64,000 nucleotides of DNA from Eutypella sp. D-1 (GCA_023313575.1 JAJTTP010000007.1:1-64000), one strand, 5' to 3'. Numbered from the stretch's first letter, positions 1-14,097 are shown. The notes: generated by a model not told the origin, from the sequence alone. A program made the numbers and translations.

Positions 1-990
1 ATATAAAGCTACACCTAAAATAGCTGGGTGCCGACATTATATAATGTATAAAACGGTTAAAGTGGGTCTGTTTAAGGACGGGCCGTATTAACGTGTTACG
101 GTTAATATAGAAAGTTTTTTACCAGCTATTTATTTATGGCTATCCTTTAGCTAAAGCCTTATTATTTATTTCCGAATCCTTTAAATTATACTTCGGTTAT
201 TTTACCCGTTACCCGTTATAAATAGTTTTAAAACTTACCGTATTTTATTACGCGCTTAGTTTTTAATCCGCCGTCGAATAAAGCTTAACTTTATCGAAAA
301 AGGTTAAAAAAATAAGATAGCTTTTATAGCTAAAAAGTTAAATCGCTTTGTAACCGGGTTAGGTTAAAAAGTAAAAAGTACTTTTTATAATATCGTAATC
401 GAAAACGTAACCGGCGGTTTTTTTTTTTATACCGGTAAAAGTAAAACGTATTATACTTAAAACGTTAATGGTATTCCGTAAAGTTATTATAACCCGATTA
501 TTTTATAAAAAAGTAATATAATATTAAATATAAAAAGGAAAGCTTAAAAAAGGGTTTTTCGTATAGGAAATCCTATCGTATATATAATAAAAAGGTGTTT
601 CGAAACCATTATTCGGCGAAAAAAAGCTTACGCCTTTTTTTTATGGTGCGTTTAAAATAAATAAAAATTATTATCCCGGTATTTAAGTATTAAGCAGCCC
701 CGAGCTTAATTTAGGCGTTTATAACCTTGTTACCGGCGATATCTTTATATCCCGGCGCCTATTAAATAAACGTAATAGGCGGCCGGATACGGGCGATCGT
801 GTTGTAAAAAGCTAAGAAATCGGCCTAAGAGTTATCGGACGGGTAGCCGAGTAGGCCTTGTATAACCGCCGTGTTATCGATATAAAGGTATAAGCCGGTT
901 GCCGGGGGGTTAAGGTCGTACCAGTCTTTTTCTGCCCATTGTGCCGCCTTGCGGGCGGACAGTAAAACGGTAACGGTATATTAAGGACGC
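1..990 (-). mobile_element. LINE 3' end with RNase H (RIP-mutated)
   Basis: On the minus strand this is the 3' end of a Tad1-like LINE. The 3' tail lies at 1-110 and matches the end of the copy at 30,640-30,835. An RNase H relic is readable at about 900-700; the YIDNTAVI motif of this domain is intact and the frame holds about 60 codons with only three TAA/TAG interruptions, as expected from RIP of Gln codons. From about 680 to 990 the DNA is visibly richer in GC and keeps CpA/TpG pairs, so it is less mutated than the rest. Homology to the other copy stops near 990. The element runs off the left edge of the window. Confidence 0.75.
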
Positions 991-999
991 GGTATGTAA

Positions 1000-3900
1000 A
1001 TAAATATTTATTTAACTTTATTTTATTAATTCGTAACTGGAATAATAATAAAGTTTTATATTTATATAAGCTTTTATATTTTTTAAATTTATTAATTTTT
1101 ATTTAAAACGGTTCCGTTATTGCTTTATACCGGTTATAACGTTACGGCGGTATAACGCGTTAATACCGTTATCGCTTTTTTTATTATTTTTTAAAAATTA
1201 AATCCGGGTTATCCGTACCGATTTATTTTACGGTTTAAACCGTTTTACCGGCGCCGTTTTTTACCCGTTTTACCGCTACGGCTTTACGGCGGTTAATAAT
1301 TACTCCGGTATACGGTTTATTACGTTTTTTTTCCCTTTTCTTTGTACCGGGTACGGGTTTAATTAATACGTTATTTTATTATATATATCACATAATAATT
1401 ATATTTTATTAAAAAAGTTAAACCGGGTTTTAAATTCGGTAAGTTTTTTTAAAAAGGTATAAATTAATTAATAAAATATTTATTTTATTTTTTAAAATAT
1501 AACGGTAAATATTTTTATACGCCCCGGTAACGTTACGTAAATATTGTTTTTATTTTTTATTTAGCATTTTTATTAAATTTTACGGTTTTAACTTTAATTT
1601 ATATTATACAATAGCTTTAAAATTTATAATTAATTATATTATTATAAAATATATTTACCGTATATAAATAACATTATACTTTTACGTTAACGTTATAAGT
1701 TTAATAAAAACGGTGCGTTAAAATTATAATTTATTTATTAAGTAACTTTTATATATCGTTTATTTAAGCTTTTTATTTAAATAAACGTTTAAAAAACGGG
1801 ATTTATTTACCGGTTTCATTTCCGCGTTATTAAAGCGTATTTATTACGTAAACGCGGTACGTTTATATAAAAAGTATATAAATATGCTTTTTTAAAAATT
1901 AAACGATATTTTAAACCAGTACGTTTATTTAAAATAAGTTTATTAGGTTTTTTTTAATTGTTAATAATTTTTACCGGGTTTTTATTAAACGATAAAAAGT
2001 TTATATTATCGGTAAAACCGATAATAAATAATTATAAGTATATTATTATTATTTTATAATGTAATAATACGATATATAATATAAATAATAATAACGATTT
2101 TTATAATACCCCGGTTTAAATTTTTATATCCGTAAATATTTTATTATTAAAGATTAATTATATCGTATACGTTATAAAGTAATTATATAATTATCGTAAT
2201 AATTATTTTAATATTTTTTATATTTATAATAAATATAATAACTTTTTATAATTTATTTTATTAAATGCCTTAATAAAATTAAATTAAAATAACGTAACGG
2301 TAAGGCCGCGGGTTTATACCGTTTTTACCATATTAATAATTAATTTAATTATTAATTTTGCAAACTTTCTTTTCTTATTACTTATTTATTTTTAAAAAAA
2401 AATTTATACGTTTCCGTTATATTTATAAGCCGTTTAATTATTAATTTTTCGATTATATTTTTTATTACGTTAAATAATGTTATAAAGCGTTATTTTTTTA
2501 AATGGTTTTTTTTTAACTATTCTATTAAGTTTCGGGATAACCGTAACGCGGGCGTTACGGAACTGTTATAAAAAATATTTAAGCGCAAAATTTATAATAA
2601 CGATTTTAATTAATGTTTTTTATAACGGTAAATTATATACTTTAAAAAGTCCTGTAAAAAAGCTGTCGATACCCGGTGCTTTTTATAATAAAATAAATCG
2701 TATTACTTTTTTAATATCGTTTAATATTATTTTTATTTCCATTTTATAACGGGGCTGCAGTAATGGCGTTTTAATAAATTATTTTTTAAAGATATCGGTT
2801 AAATTTATAAACGGGTCGGGGAAAATTTTTTTATTAATATCGCGGCTTTTTTATTATAATTATACGCCGTAAACATAACGTTTTTATTTTATATTAATAA
2901 CAATATTACCGCGGCCGCGGCTTTTTTTATACCGTATATTTTTACTTATTTTTTTAACGTTTAAAAATTCTTTATATTATTTAAGGCTTTAATTAACGTA
3001 TTATATTAATTATATTTTTACGTTATAAAGATTTTATTATTTTAATAACGGACCGCCTGGTTATATTATATTTATAATTTTAACGTAAATATTATATTAT
3101 AATTATTTTATAACCGTTTATATTTATTTATAATGTTTTTTACTTTTTTATTCTATTACGGGTAATCCTTGCCTGTATTTAACGTTTTCTTTGGCGTTAA
3201 TATATTAATTATTTTAATAAAATAATTTAAAACGTTAACAGGTTATTAATACTGCGAAACTAATTATAAAATTGCGATAAAACGATACGTTTATTTATTA
3301 ACGGTTAATTTTAATTTTTTATGGGTTTAGAATATTATGTATTTATTACGTTTAAAACGCGTATTAATTACGGTTAATAATTTAAGCTATATTATTTTAA
3401 TAATTTTTCGTGCCGTACCGGCAATTCTTTTATTATTTATGTTAAATTCATCGTTACCGGTTATTTTATTTCAATTTATTACGTTATTTCTTTTTACGGA
3501 ATTACGAAAAAAAAGCGTTATCGTAACGTAAATGTAAAAAGATTACCGTAACCGTACGATATTTTTATTTACTGTTTTTAAAAAAAGTAATAAAAATTAA
3601 AGTCTTTAATAAATACGTTATATTTTTACGGCGTTATCGTTATTATATTATTTATTAAAAGGTTATTTTATTTTTTAAATGCCTTTTCTTCCGAGAGGGC
3701 GTATATCGATTATACTATTAATACCGTTTTTCTTTTTACCGAACGTAATATAATATTAATCCTTTTTTTACCGCGGTATTAACGTTATAAATTTATAACG
3801 TTTATATATATATAATACGATTTTATTACACGGTTCGAATATTAACTAATATTTAAAGCTTTTAAAACAATATATATTATTTATTTATTTATTTTAATTC

Positions 3901-5750
3901 GATTTTTATATTGTTATCGTATTACATTCGGCGTTATTATTTAATATTAATATTTAATTTATCTTTTTTTTATTTACATTTTAATAAATTATTTTTATTA
4001 TAAAATCTTTAAGAAAGCGTTTTATATGTTTTGGTTTTTTTCTTAATGATAAGCGTTATCCGGGGCGCCGAGGTTAAGCTAGGTCGGGGTCGGCGCGACC
4101 CCGAAACGTTTTTATTATAAACGAGCCTTTTTGTTTCGAAAGCCGGGGTTTTTTTTTTACCGTTAATATTCGGCTAACGTTATAAAATTTATTTTTATTA
4201 CGCGTTAATAACCGCGGCTTTTACGGGCTATTTACGCAATTATATTAACGCGGTACCGATTTCGAATTATTTCGGGTATATAATGTATGTTATTTTTATT
4301 TATTATTTATTTATTATTATTACTTTATAATTACGGTTTTATGCCGTATACGTTCCGTTATAATTATAATAATTTATTATTATAAACGTCTTATTTTTTT
4401 TACGTTAAAAATATTATAAGTTTTTATTTTTACCGTTATTTACGTACGTAACGGTACCGTAACCGTTATAACGCGTTTATTTATTATAATAACGTTATAT
4501 ATACTTAAAACCGTAATAATTATAATATTAAATAATTTTTAACTTTATATTAAAAAAGGTATAATTAAATATTTAAACTTTTTAAATTATGTTATTAACG
4601 TATAATAAAATCGTAACGTTTACATTATTAATATAAATAACGGCCGTATTATTCTTTACGTTAGAATATTTTAAAATCTATTTTTTAACCTATATTATAT
4701 ATTTTTTATTACTTTTTTATAACTACTTTATAAAGTCTTTATCGTTAATACCCCGTAACGGTTTTATTAAAAAGCCGGTTATATATACCGTAATTTTACA
4801 GCTTTTTAATAAAACCGTAATACCGAAAAGTTTTATTACTTATTTTTATTTTTACGTATATTAATTTATATTATTTTTAAAAGTTATAATTATATCGTTA
4901 TTATTTAATTTTTACGCCGTAATTATTATAACTTTACCGATAAACCGTATTACCGTATTTACCGTTTATATAATTTCCGCCGGGGATTTATTAAATAACG
5001 TTTTATTTTAATTTACCGTTTTCATAATAACTTTACGTACGCGTTTAACTTAAATAATTGCCGTAATAAATATTATAAAAATATATTTCGGAGCCGTTAT
5101 AACAGTAATATTTATTTAACTCCGGGTACCTTAAACGGCGTTTTATTTTATCGTTATAATTTACTACTTAAAAACGGTTTTAAAGCCGTTTATTATTACC
5201 GGGGCATCGTTATTTTCGTAATAGCCCGCAACACGCTGGTACGGCCCGTCCTTGGACAGACTCACTCCAGCCGTCCCATACACTATACAGTGTCGGCACC
5301 CAGCTAGTACTCAGGTGTAGCCCTACATGTAGGCTTGCAGTAGAGAGCCCTAGGATAGCATGGTCCACCCGGACGTAAAATAGATCATCATTTTCGTAAT
5401 AGCTTCGTTATTACTTTTCGGTCGTATCGGGACGGTCGGCTAACGCGGTTTTTATTACCGTTATTTACATTAATTTATTAATAATAATTTAAATTTAAGG
5501 TTAAATAATTTCCCCGATTAAATTATATAATTTTTAATTTAATTTATTAATTTTATTAATAATCGATAATTTTATAACTATATTATCGGTATATACCTGT
5601 TTTATAAACGCATTTTTATTATTATTAAGTTTTACTAATTTAACGCGATTAAAAACTATTTTACGCGTTCCTAATTCGCTTTTTATCGCGTTTTCGTTAT
5701 AATAATAATACGATAACGCGGTTAAAGTAAAATAAGGTCGTTAAAAAAGA
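1000..5750 (-). mobile_element. second LINE relic with RT core (RIP-mutated)
   Basis: Minus-strand translation shows the signature of a LINE reverse transcriptase. The block usually written KAPGxD (here K-A-P-G-I-D) lies near 2,650-2,680, followed downstream by a stretch near 2,580-2,500 reading HFRNA-like then VIPK, the equivalent of the conserved 'FRxAxTVVLxKPxK' block. The higher coordinates (about 3,000-5,700) should therefore be the upstream endonuclease and ORF1 part, but I could not identify motifs there. A short RIP-free LINE tail is inserted at 5,226-5,389. The left edge abuts the preceding LINE 3' end near 1,000, and the right edge (near 5,750-5,840) is not sharply defined. The 64-codon open frame at 3,337-3,531 on the other strand is a chance gap between stops. 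Confidence 0.6.
5226..5389 (+). mobile_element. 5'-truncated LINE tail, RIP-free, with 14-bp TSD
   Basis: A 164-bp island of normal composition in fully RIPped DNA. It is flanked by an exact 14-bp direct repeat, attttcgtaatagc, at 5,212-5,225 and 5,390-5,403. The island ends in an ATC-type tail (atcatc). Mutated versions of the same sequence form the 3' end of the LINE copies at 1-110 (minus), 30,795-30,840 and 43,260-43,389. It therefore looks like a LINE insertion made by target-primed reverse transcription that copied only the last 160 or so bases. A SINE borrowing the LINE tail is the alternative. Confidence 0.75.
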
Positions 5751-5839
5751 TTTTAAGGTTAAAATAATAATTTTACATGGTGTTTTAATGGAATTCCGAT
5801 TTAAAGCAATTCTTTCCTTATCGAATCGGGAACATTTTA

Positions 5840-7395
5840 TAAGTTAATAAAAAGGGTAATGCCCGGGAATATATTAAATTTATTTTAAATGCTTTAATTA
5901 TAAAGGTTTTTATATTTATAACAACTTATTTTATTTTACCCGATTTATTAAAAAAATAACTAAATTATTAAATTAACCCGCGTTTATTTTTTATTTATTA
6001 AGTAATTAAATAAGTAATAATATTTAAAAGTTATTTAAGTAATAACGGCAGCCGGGAAAACCCCGACCATTATTAATACCTTAATAAAAAACCGAACCTT
6101 AAGAGCTTAACGGGCTTAAAAATTCCTTAAAGCATTAACGAGGACGCTTAAAGGATTAAAAGTAATAATTACCACTTTAATATTAAACCTTTATATACCT
6201 TACCTTTAAACTTAAACTTTAACCTAATTATTAACGCCTTTTTCTTTTTACCTTAAAATAAAAAAAATAAAAAAAATAAACGAAATAATAACCTAACCGA
6301 CAGATAAAAAAACTTTTATTACGAACGCTTTTATAAAACCGGTAAATTTTAACCAGGTATATTTAAATAACGCCGGTAACTTTTAACGCTTTACGGAATA
6401 AAAAGCTTAAAAATTTTAATACCGAATTAAAAGCTTCTTACCGGGCTAATAAGTACGTAATAAATAAAAGGAGATTTTTTTAAAAAGCTTTAAAAGCCGA
6501 TAATATTTAACAGGATTTAAAACCGATAATAATAAATATAATAAACTGGTTATTAATACTAATAAAACCTTTTATTACCCCCGCCCCCCCGACTTTTTAA
6601 AAATAAAATAAAAATAAAAATAATTTAAAACGACGTTAATTAAAACTTTCCCTTTTTATAAATCGATATTAACGGCGCGATATATACGGATAAAGAAAAT
6701 ATTTACGTATTATTTAAATTAACGTCCGTAAAGGACCGGTAATTTATAACATTATTTTAAATATAGTAATTAAAGTTAAAAGCGACGTTATATTAATATA
6801 AAAACTATAAGCATAAATTAAAATAATAAATAATATTAAAGAATTAATTAAAACTTATTTAAAATATAATATCTTTTTTTTTTTTTACGGAAAATTAAAT
6901 CTTTCAAACGTTATAAATATTTATATACGTTTAATAAAACCTTAACTTATAAACTACGTAACTCCGACTTTTTACTTTTTTTTAAACGTATACGTAATAA
7001 AAATTAATAACGTTAAAGTAATTAATAAATACGTCGATTAAATAAACCTTTATTTATTTTTTACGCTTTTTAAAAATTAACAATTTTTTAATAAACGATA
7101 TATTAAAGAGAATTTTAACGCGGTATATTAAATATAGTAACCGGGTCATTACTGTTATAAAAAATTAAGTACTAAAATAATAAAATAAATAAAAACATAA
7201 TTATTTAACGTTTTTAATTTAAAAACTTTTACTTATATAATAAATAATATATTAAACTTAATTTTATTTAATATTTTATAAATAACGGTAACGGTTAATA
7301 ATAACTTATATACCGGTTCCGATTATTATATTATAATAACCGAATTATTAATAAACGTATTTAAAAAAAACTTTATACGCCCGGCTTAATTTCCC
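5840..7395 (+). mobile_element. LINE fragment (ORF1 end to endonuclease)
   Basis: This plus-strand stretch matches the copies starting at about 9,000 and 12,400. It contains the end of ORF1, where a nucleic-acid-binding motif of the form C-x2-C-x-G-P-H-x-A-x5-C-P-A-R-P can be recognised in mutated form near 5,880-5,950, then a Pro/Thr-type linker and the start of the endonuclease region (about 6,600-7,380). The 5' half of ORF1 is absent. The copy stops inside the endonuclease exactly where the next copy begins, near 7,395. All frames are broken by RIP-type stops. Confidence 0.65.
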
Positions 7396-10300
7396 CGAAC
7401 ATCCTTCTTCCTTTCACCTTTTTCACCTTAACCATTGTTAAAACTTTTATTTATATATAAAACTTTTATATCGTAAGCCTTACTTATTTTATGCCTTTAA
7501 ATTAAGTATACCTGTAAATATTAAAAATAGCTAAACCGCCGCCCTTTTAACCTTAAATTTCCCCGCGGTAAGGCATAAAACGTTTTGCCTTTAAAATACC
7601 CGCGATAGTTATCCGTATTTATAATGCCGCTTTTACGGCAATAATACCGTTAAAACCCGCGCCCGTGCCCGCCTTTAACGAAAAAGCAGGTATAGGCATA
7701 TATAAACCTAAAACTTAGCTTAAAAGGTATAAAATTAATAAACTTTTAAAACCGGTCCTTTCTATTTTAAAAACCTCGAAAAACGTATTAAATAACTTTA
7801 TACTTTTTTTAATTTATATATTACGAAAAAACGAAAAAGTAATAATAAAAACAAAATTCGATATTTTATTTATTTTATCCGTTTATTTAAATATTAGTTT
7901 TAAAAAATACGATATAAAAACATACGTAATATAAACCGTAATATCCCGTAAATTAATAAAAAAAGTAATGGTTAAAATTACGAATAGCCTAAACCCCAAA
8001 TTTGCCGGTTATGTTATTATTATTATTATTAATATAATTAATATTATTAATATTATTAACATTAAAGGATATAGAACGTAAAGACTTAATAATTTTGCTT
8101 AATTTTAATATGCCTTACCTTTTACCCCTTTTATTAACACTTTTTAATAAAAATTATTTATTAAAGCTTTAATTAATAACAGTAACGGTAAACCGTTATA
8201 GCTTATGTAACTAATTTAACCGGTACCGAAAATGTTATATATAAATATAACGGTAATAACGGGATTAATAAAAGAAAATTATATTTTAATTTAATTGCGG
8301 AAAACGTAATAACGTTAAAAATAACGATAATAATTAACGTATTAAACGGAAATAAAAATGGCCTTACCCCCCCTTAATTAAAAAATCCAAATTAAAGAAA
8401 ACCTTAGCTAACATTTAAACCGCCGCCTTTTCTTTAAGCTAAAAAATAACCATAAATAGGTAACATTTAAGCTAATAAACGTTAAAATAATTATGGTAAA
8501 ACTTTTAAGCATTAACTTAACGGAAATTATAAAAGCGTAAAAAATTAAAACAGGTTAAACGTTTATTATTAAAAATAAAATAACCCGTTAATATATATAA
8601 AACCGTTTTACTGCCGTAAACGAAACGGGTATACGTTTTAAAAAATTTAAATAATAATTTTTATACATTTTATAAAAAGTACCCGAAACTTTTTATACCG
8701 GTAATAGGTTAAGATTAATCGATAAAATTATCTGGTATAAAATTATTATTCAATCCGGTTTAACATTTATTAATTTTTATAAGATTAATTATATCGTATT
8801 AAGGTCCCCGTTTTAAAAATAAATAATAACCTTCCTTCGTAAAGTTAAAAACTTTAAAGTTTTTAATTTTAAACCGGCTAAACTTTAGAAAAAAAAACCC
8901 GAAAATTATATAATACGGCCGTTATTTGGATTTTTATAATAAACGTAATTATAATAGGTTTAAAAAATATAAACGGTATAACCAGGAAGTTTATAATAAC
9001 TTAAAAATATATTAAGCCTATTTTAAATACTTTAATTATAACGGCCCTTATATTTACGATAATCTTTTTTATTTTGCCCGTTTTATTAAAAAAAAACGGG
9101 CAAATTATTAAACCTATTTACGCCCATTTTATATCCATTAAATAGCTGGGTTAATAATAATATTTAAAGGTTATTTAAATAATAGTAATAAGAAAAACCT
9201 CGGCCGCGGCCATTAACACTTTAACAAAAGATTAAAACCTAACAGCTTAACAGGCACAGGGATTCCCCGAAGCACCCGCGTAAACACCTAAAGGACCTAA
9301 AGTGGTTATTACCACCTTAACCCTAAAACCCCGAGCGCCTTAACCTTAACCCTAACCTTAACTCCTTTTATAACGGTTAAAATCCCATCTTTTAACTTAT
9401 TTCGAAAATAATAACCCGATAAACGCCGATTAAAAAAAATATTATTTAAATATCGGCCAATCCGATTATAAATTTAAATCGGATTTCGAAAATAAAAATA
9501 AGGCCTCCCTGAATAAAATAAAAAAACCTGAAATCTAGCCATAATCCGGAGGCGTTTATACGGATTAAAGAAAAACTTACGGCATAACGTAAAAACGGCC
9601 CTCCGCCGGGATAAAAATCAATAGCCCGATACGGACGTATTTATTTCCGGGATACAGAAAATAACCTTTATTAAATAAATATTAAAGAAAACAAATATAA
9701 TAAACTTACGGTTTAAATTAATAACACCCCCCGATACCTGCGTTTATTACGGTTTATAAAATAAAATAAAACCGGGGATTAATAAAAATTATAAGTTATT
9801 ACTTACGGCATAATATTTACGGATAAAAAAAATGCTTTCGTATTATTTAAGTTAATATCCGTAAAAAAACCGGTAACATATAATATTATTTTAAATATAA
9901 TAATTAAGGTTAAAACCGACGTTATCTTAATATAAAAACCATAAGCGTAAATTAAAATAATTAATAATAAAAAATTAACCAAAACCTATTTAAAATATAA
10001 TATTTTTTCTTTTACGGAAAATTAGGTTTTTTTTAAATATTATAAATATTTACGTATATATAACGGGACCCGAATTTATAAATTATGTAGCTTCGTTTTT
10101 TTTTTTTTTTTAAATGCATGCGTAATAAAAATTAATAACGTTAAATTAATTAATATTTATATCAATTAAATAAATCCTTATTTATTCCTTACGTTCTTTA
10201 AAAATTAAAAACTATTTAATAAACGGTATGTTAAAAAAAACTTTAATACAGTACATTAAATATAATAACTAAACTATTACCACTATAAAAAACCTAAGCA

Positions 10301-10785
10301 TTAAAGTAATATAATAAATAAAAACATAATTATTAAACGTTTTTAATTTAAAAGCTTTTATTTATACGGTAAGTAATATGTTAAACCTAACTTTATTAAA
10401 CGTTTTATAAATAATAACGGCAGTTAATAATATTTTATATACCGGCTTTAATTATTATATTATAATAACCAAGATATTAATAAGCCTTTTTAAAAAATTA
10501 CCACGTATTAAATTAAATTTCCCCGAAAAAAACCCGGTTACGTTTTTTTTTTAACTAATACATTTATATTAAGAATAAAACTTTAATAACCCTTTTTTTT
10601 AAACGAACCCGATATTTAAAGCAAAAACGGAAATATTTATTAACGCCTTATTAAAAATGTTAAAACAGGTTATAAAAATTACGGGCAAATTAAAATATAA
10701 CCGTAATCGGGATATTATTTAATAAAATAAAAACTAAAAAAAAACCATTACTTATTTACGCCGCGTTTACCGAACAGGCAATTAT
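7396..10785 (+). mobile_element. LINE copy A, 3'-truncated (RIP-mutated)
   Basis: It begins with a pyrimidine-rich leader (ccttcttcctttcacc) that recurs at the start of the copies at 10,786 and 30,845 and, inverted, at 41,640. ORF1 follows, with its zinc-binding motif near 9,030-9,110, then the endonuclease region (about 9,550-10,770). The RT is missing: the copy ends near 10,785 and another 5' leader follows at once. LINE copies usually lose their 5' end, so an intact 5' end with a missing 3' end is unusual. The site at 9,581-9,600 is the unoccupied counterpart of the insertion site of the E1 retrotransposon in the next copy. Confidence 0.7.
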
Positions 10786-12953
10786 TTTTCTCCCTTTCAC
10801 TTTTCTCACTTTAACCATTATTAAAACTTTTATTTACATATAAAACCTGTATATCGTAAGCTTTATTTACCCTGTACCTTTAAATCAGGCATACCCGTAA
10901 ATATTAAAAATAATAAAACCGTTACTTTTTTAACTTTAAACTTTTTAACGGTAAAATATTAAACGCTTAATCTTTAAAATACCCGCGATAATTATTCGCA
11001 TTTACGATACCGTTTTTACGGTAATAATATGGTTAAAAACCGCGCCCGTATTTACTTTTAATAACAAAATAGGCATAAGCACGTACGAATTTAAAGCTTT
11101 ACTTAAACGGTATAAAATTAATAAGCCTTTAAAACCGGTCCTTTTTATTTTAAAAACTTCGAAAAACGCGTTAAACGATTTTATACTTTTTTTAATCCGC
11201 GTATTACGGGAGAAAAAAAAGTAATAACGAAAATAACATTCGATATATTATTTATTTTATCCGCTTATTTAAATACTGGCTTTAAAAATTATAATATAAA
11301 AGCATATATAATATAAGTAAAAATATCCTATAAGCTAATAAAAAAAATAATGGCTAAAATTACGAATAGTTTAAACCCCGAATTTATTAATTACGTAACT
11401 ATTATTATTTTTAATATTAATATTGTTAATATTAAAAAATATAAAATGCAAAAACTTAACGGCTTCGCTTAATTTTAATACGTTTTATTTTTTACCTTTT
11501 TTATTAATACCTCCCGATAAAAATTATTTATTAAGGTTTTAATTAATAATAATATTAATAATAAGTTAATACGCCCGGCTTAATTAATTTAACCAGCATT
11601 ACGTATATCGTATATAAACGTAACGGTAATAATAAAGTTAATAAAAAAAATTATACGTTAATTTAATTACGGAAAACACGATAACGTTAAAAGTAACGAT
11701 AATAATTAACGTATTAAATAAAAGCAAAAATAACTTTACCCCCTTTTAATTAAAAGATTTAAATAAAGGAAAACCCCGGTTAATATTTAAACCGCCGCTT
11801 ATTTTTTAAGTTACAAAACGATTATAAATAAGCAGCATTTAAATTAATAGATATTAAAATAATTATGGTAAAACTTTTAAATATCGATTTAATAAAAATT
11901 ACGAAAACGTAAAAAATTAAAATAAATTAAACGTTTACCGTTAAAAACAAAATAACATATTAATACGTATAAAACCGATTTATTACTTTAAAAAAAATAA
12001 GCATACGTTTCGAAAAATTTAAATAATAATTTTTATATATCTTATAAAAAGTTTTTAAAACTTTTTATACCGGTAATAAATCGAAACCGGTCGATAAAAT
12101 TATTTAGCACGAAATTATTACATAATTTAACTTAAAACTTATTAATTTTTATAAAATTAACCGTTTTGTACTAGGGTTTACGTTTTAAAAATAAATAATA
12201 ATTTTCCCCCGAAAAATTAAAAATTTTAAAATTTTCGATTTTAAACCGGTTAAATTTTAAAAAAGGACCCCGAAAATTATATAATACGATTACTGCTTGG
12301 ATTTTTATAACGGACGTAATTACAATAAGTTTAAAAAGTATAAACGGTATAACCGGGAAACTTATAACGATTTAAAAATATATTAAACCCATATTAAATA
12401 CTTTAATTATAACGGCTTTTATATTTATAATAACTTTTCTTACTTTATTTATTTTATTAAAAAAGATAAACAAATTATTAAATTTACCCGCGTTTATTTT
12501 ATATTTATTAAATAATTAAATTAACGATAATATTTAAAAATTATTTAAGTAATAATAGTAAAAAGGATTTTAACCGTAATTATTATTACCTTAATAAAAA
12601 ACCGAAACTTAACGGCCCGCCAGGTATAAAACTTTTTTAAAACATTTACGTAAATATTTAAAAAACTTAAAGTAATTATTACCATTTTAACTTTAAAATT
12701 ATAAACGTTTTAAACCTAATTTTAACTTTTTTTATAACGGTTAAAACCTTACTTTTTAACATATTTTATAAATAATAACCCGATAAACGCCGATTAGAAA
12801 AAGCATTATTTAAATATCGGCTAAAAACCGAAAAGGTTTCAATCCGAATCGGACGATAAAAATAAAAATAAAAACGGGATAGAAAAATTAAAGTTTAGCT
12901 ATAACCCGAAAACGTTTACGTAAACGGCGAAAAAGTTCGCGGTATAACGTAAA
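10786..12953 (+). mobile_element. LINE copy B, 5' part (split by E1)
   Basis: This is the 5' leader and ORF1 of the most complete LINE of the window. It runs to 12,953, where chromovirus E1 is inserted, and resumes at 26,725. The last five bases before E1, gtaaa at 12,949-12,953, are repeated just after it. The ORF1 zinc-binding segment lies near 12,400-12,470. The frame is destroyed by TAA stops. Confidence 0.75.
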
Positions 12954-13383
12954 TGTGACGGCTGGTTTATTCCTAATTATTAGTCCAATCGAGGGGTTTA
13001 TATTAATAAAAGTGTTAGGGTTTTAAGCAATAAGTAATTACGTTTAATAATAATAAAAAAAAGGGTGTTTTAAGTAATTAAATTATATTATAAGCTAAGG
13101 AGCTTAAAGATTATTTAAAAAAAAGGTAATAAACGTAGCTATATATTATTTATATCCTTTATTCCTAACATTGGAATATATGGTTATTATTAAATCGTTA
13201 AGATCGTATCCGAGTATAACGATCTAATATCGTTAAGATTATTACCGATTTAACCGATCCTTCCTGGTCGTATAACGTATATGGCTTATTTTAATATAAT
13301 TATTTTTTTCTCCAGAACTTAAATTAAGGATTTTTTTTATTATATTAACTTTATTAAGCTTAATAGCCCGACCGGTTATAACA
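12954..13383 (-). repeat. E1 3' LTR
   Basis: 430 bp, the downstream LTR of the minus-strand element. It pairs with 26,296-26,724. Its U3 differs from those of E2 and E3: the part next to the interior ends in a segment around cccgaccggttataaca. Copies of this subtype occur only in E1 and as the 3' LTR of E4. Confidence 0.88.
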
Positions 13384-13584
13384 CGATCTTTCTTTTTTTA
13401 AAATTTTATCTTTAAAACTTATTCCGTTTTTTTTACATCCTTTAATAAGTTCTTTTTTTTTCTTTTTTTTTTATTTCTTTTTTTTATCATATCTAATCGT
13501 GTGTTTAAACGTATTAAACCTTTTATAAAAACAGCGTAACGCGATTCTTTTTTAACTACCGTATTATTTATTAATTTTTTCGAC

Positions 13585-14097
13585 ATAGCTTTTTATTTTT
13601 ATTACAAACGTTATTATCTCGAATATAAGGTTTCGGAATCGGATTTTTCTCGTTACTTTTTTTACATTTAAAAAAACCAATCTCGGTATAACGTTTTTAA
13701 CTTTATTACCAAACAGCTTCTTAAAGTATTTTCTTAATATCGTAAACTAAAAACGGAACTTAAAAAGGTTATAAAAGCTAATAAACGTGCAAAAACGCGT
13801 ACTTAACGTATTTAAAAATAAAAAAAAATATGGTATAAAAAGATAATAAAAGCAATATCTCGTAATATCGATAATTTGGAGGAATTGGAAAAATTAAAGG
13901 AAAAAAAGCGTCGGGCGGAAAATATACGTTTTACGGGGTTTGTTAAAACGTTAATAAATTTTAAAGTTATTGCGGATCTTAATTAATTTAAAATAAATAT
14001 ATCGGGTAATTTTAATTAGGATATTATTTTTATTAACGTTTCCGTCGGCGTTAATAAAAATGTTTTAAAAAGCGTTAAGTATTTATTAAATAATTAA
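13585..14097 (+). pseudogene. antisense ORF of E1 (171 codons, RIP-broken)
   Basis: On the strand opposite to gag-pol, between the pol C-terminus and the 3' LTR, a frame runs 171 codons to a TAA at 14,095-14,097. Its only interruptions are TAA/TAG, the products expected from RIP of CAA, CAG or TGG. The likely initiator is ATA at 13,585, where the E3 copy still has ATG. Similar in-frame sequence continues upstream to about 13,500, so the true start may lie there. The predicted product has an aromatic-rich N-terminus (FYFYYK), a charged middle likely to form a coiled coil (IDNLEELEKLKEKKRRAENIRFTGF split over that region), and a hydrophilic C-terminus. I do not recognise the family. Its last codons overlap the pol end tail-to-tail. 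The middle third is of the same variant as in E4 and differs from E2/E3. Confidence 0.55.
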
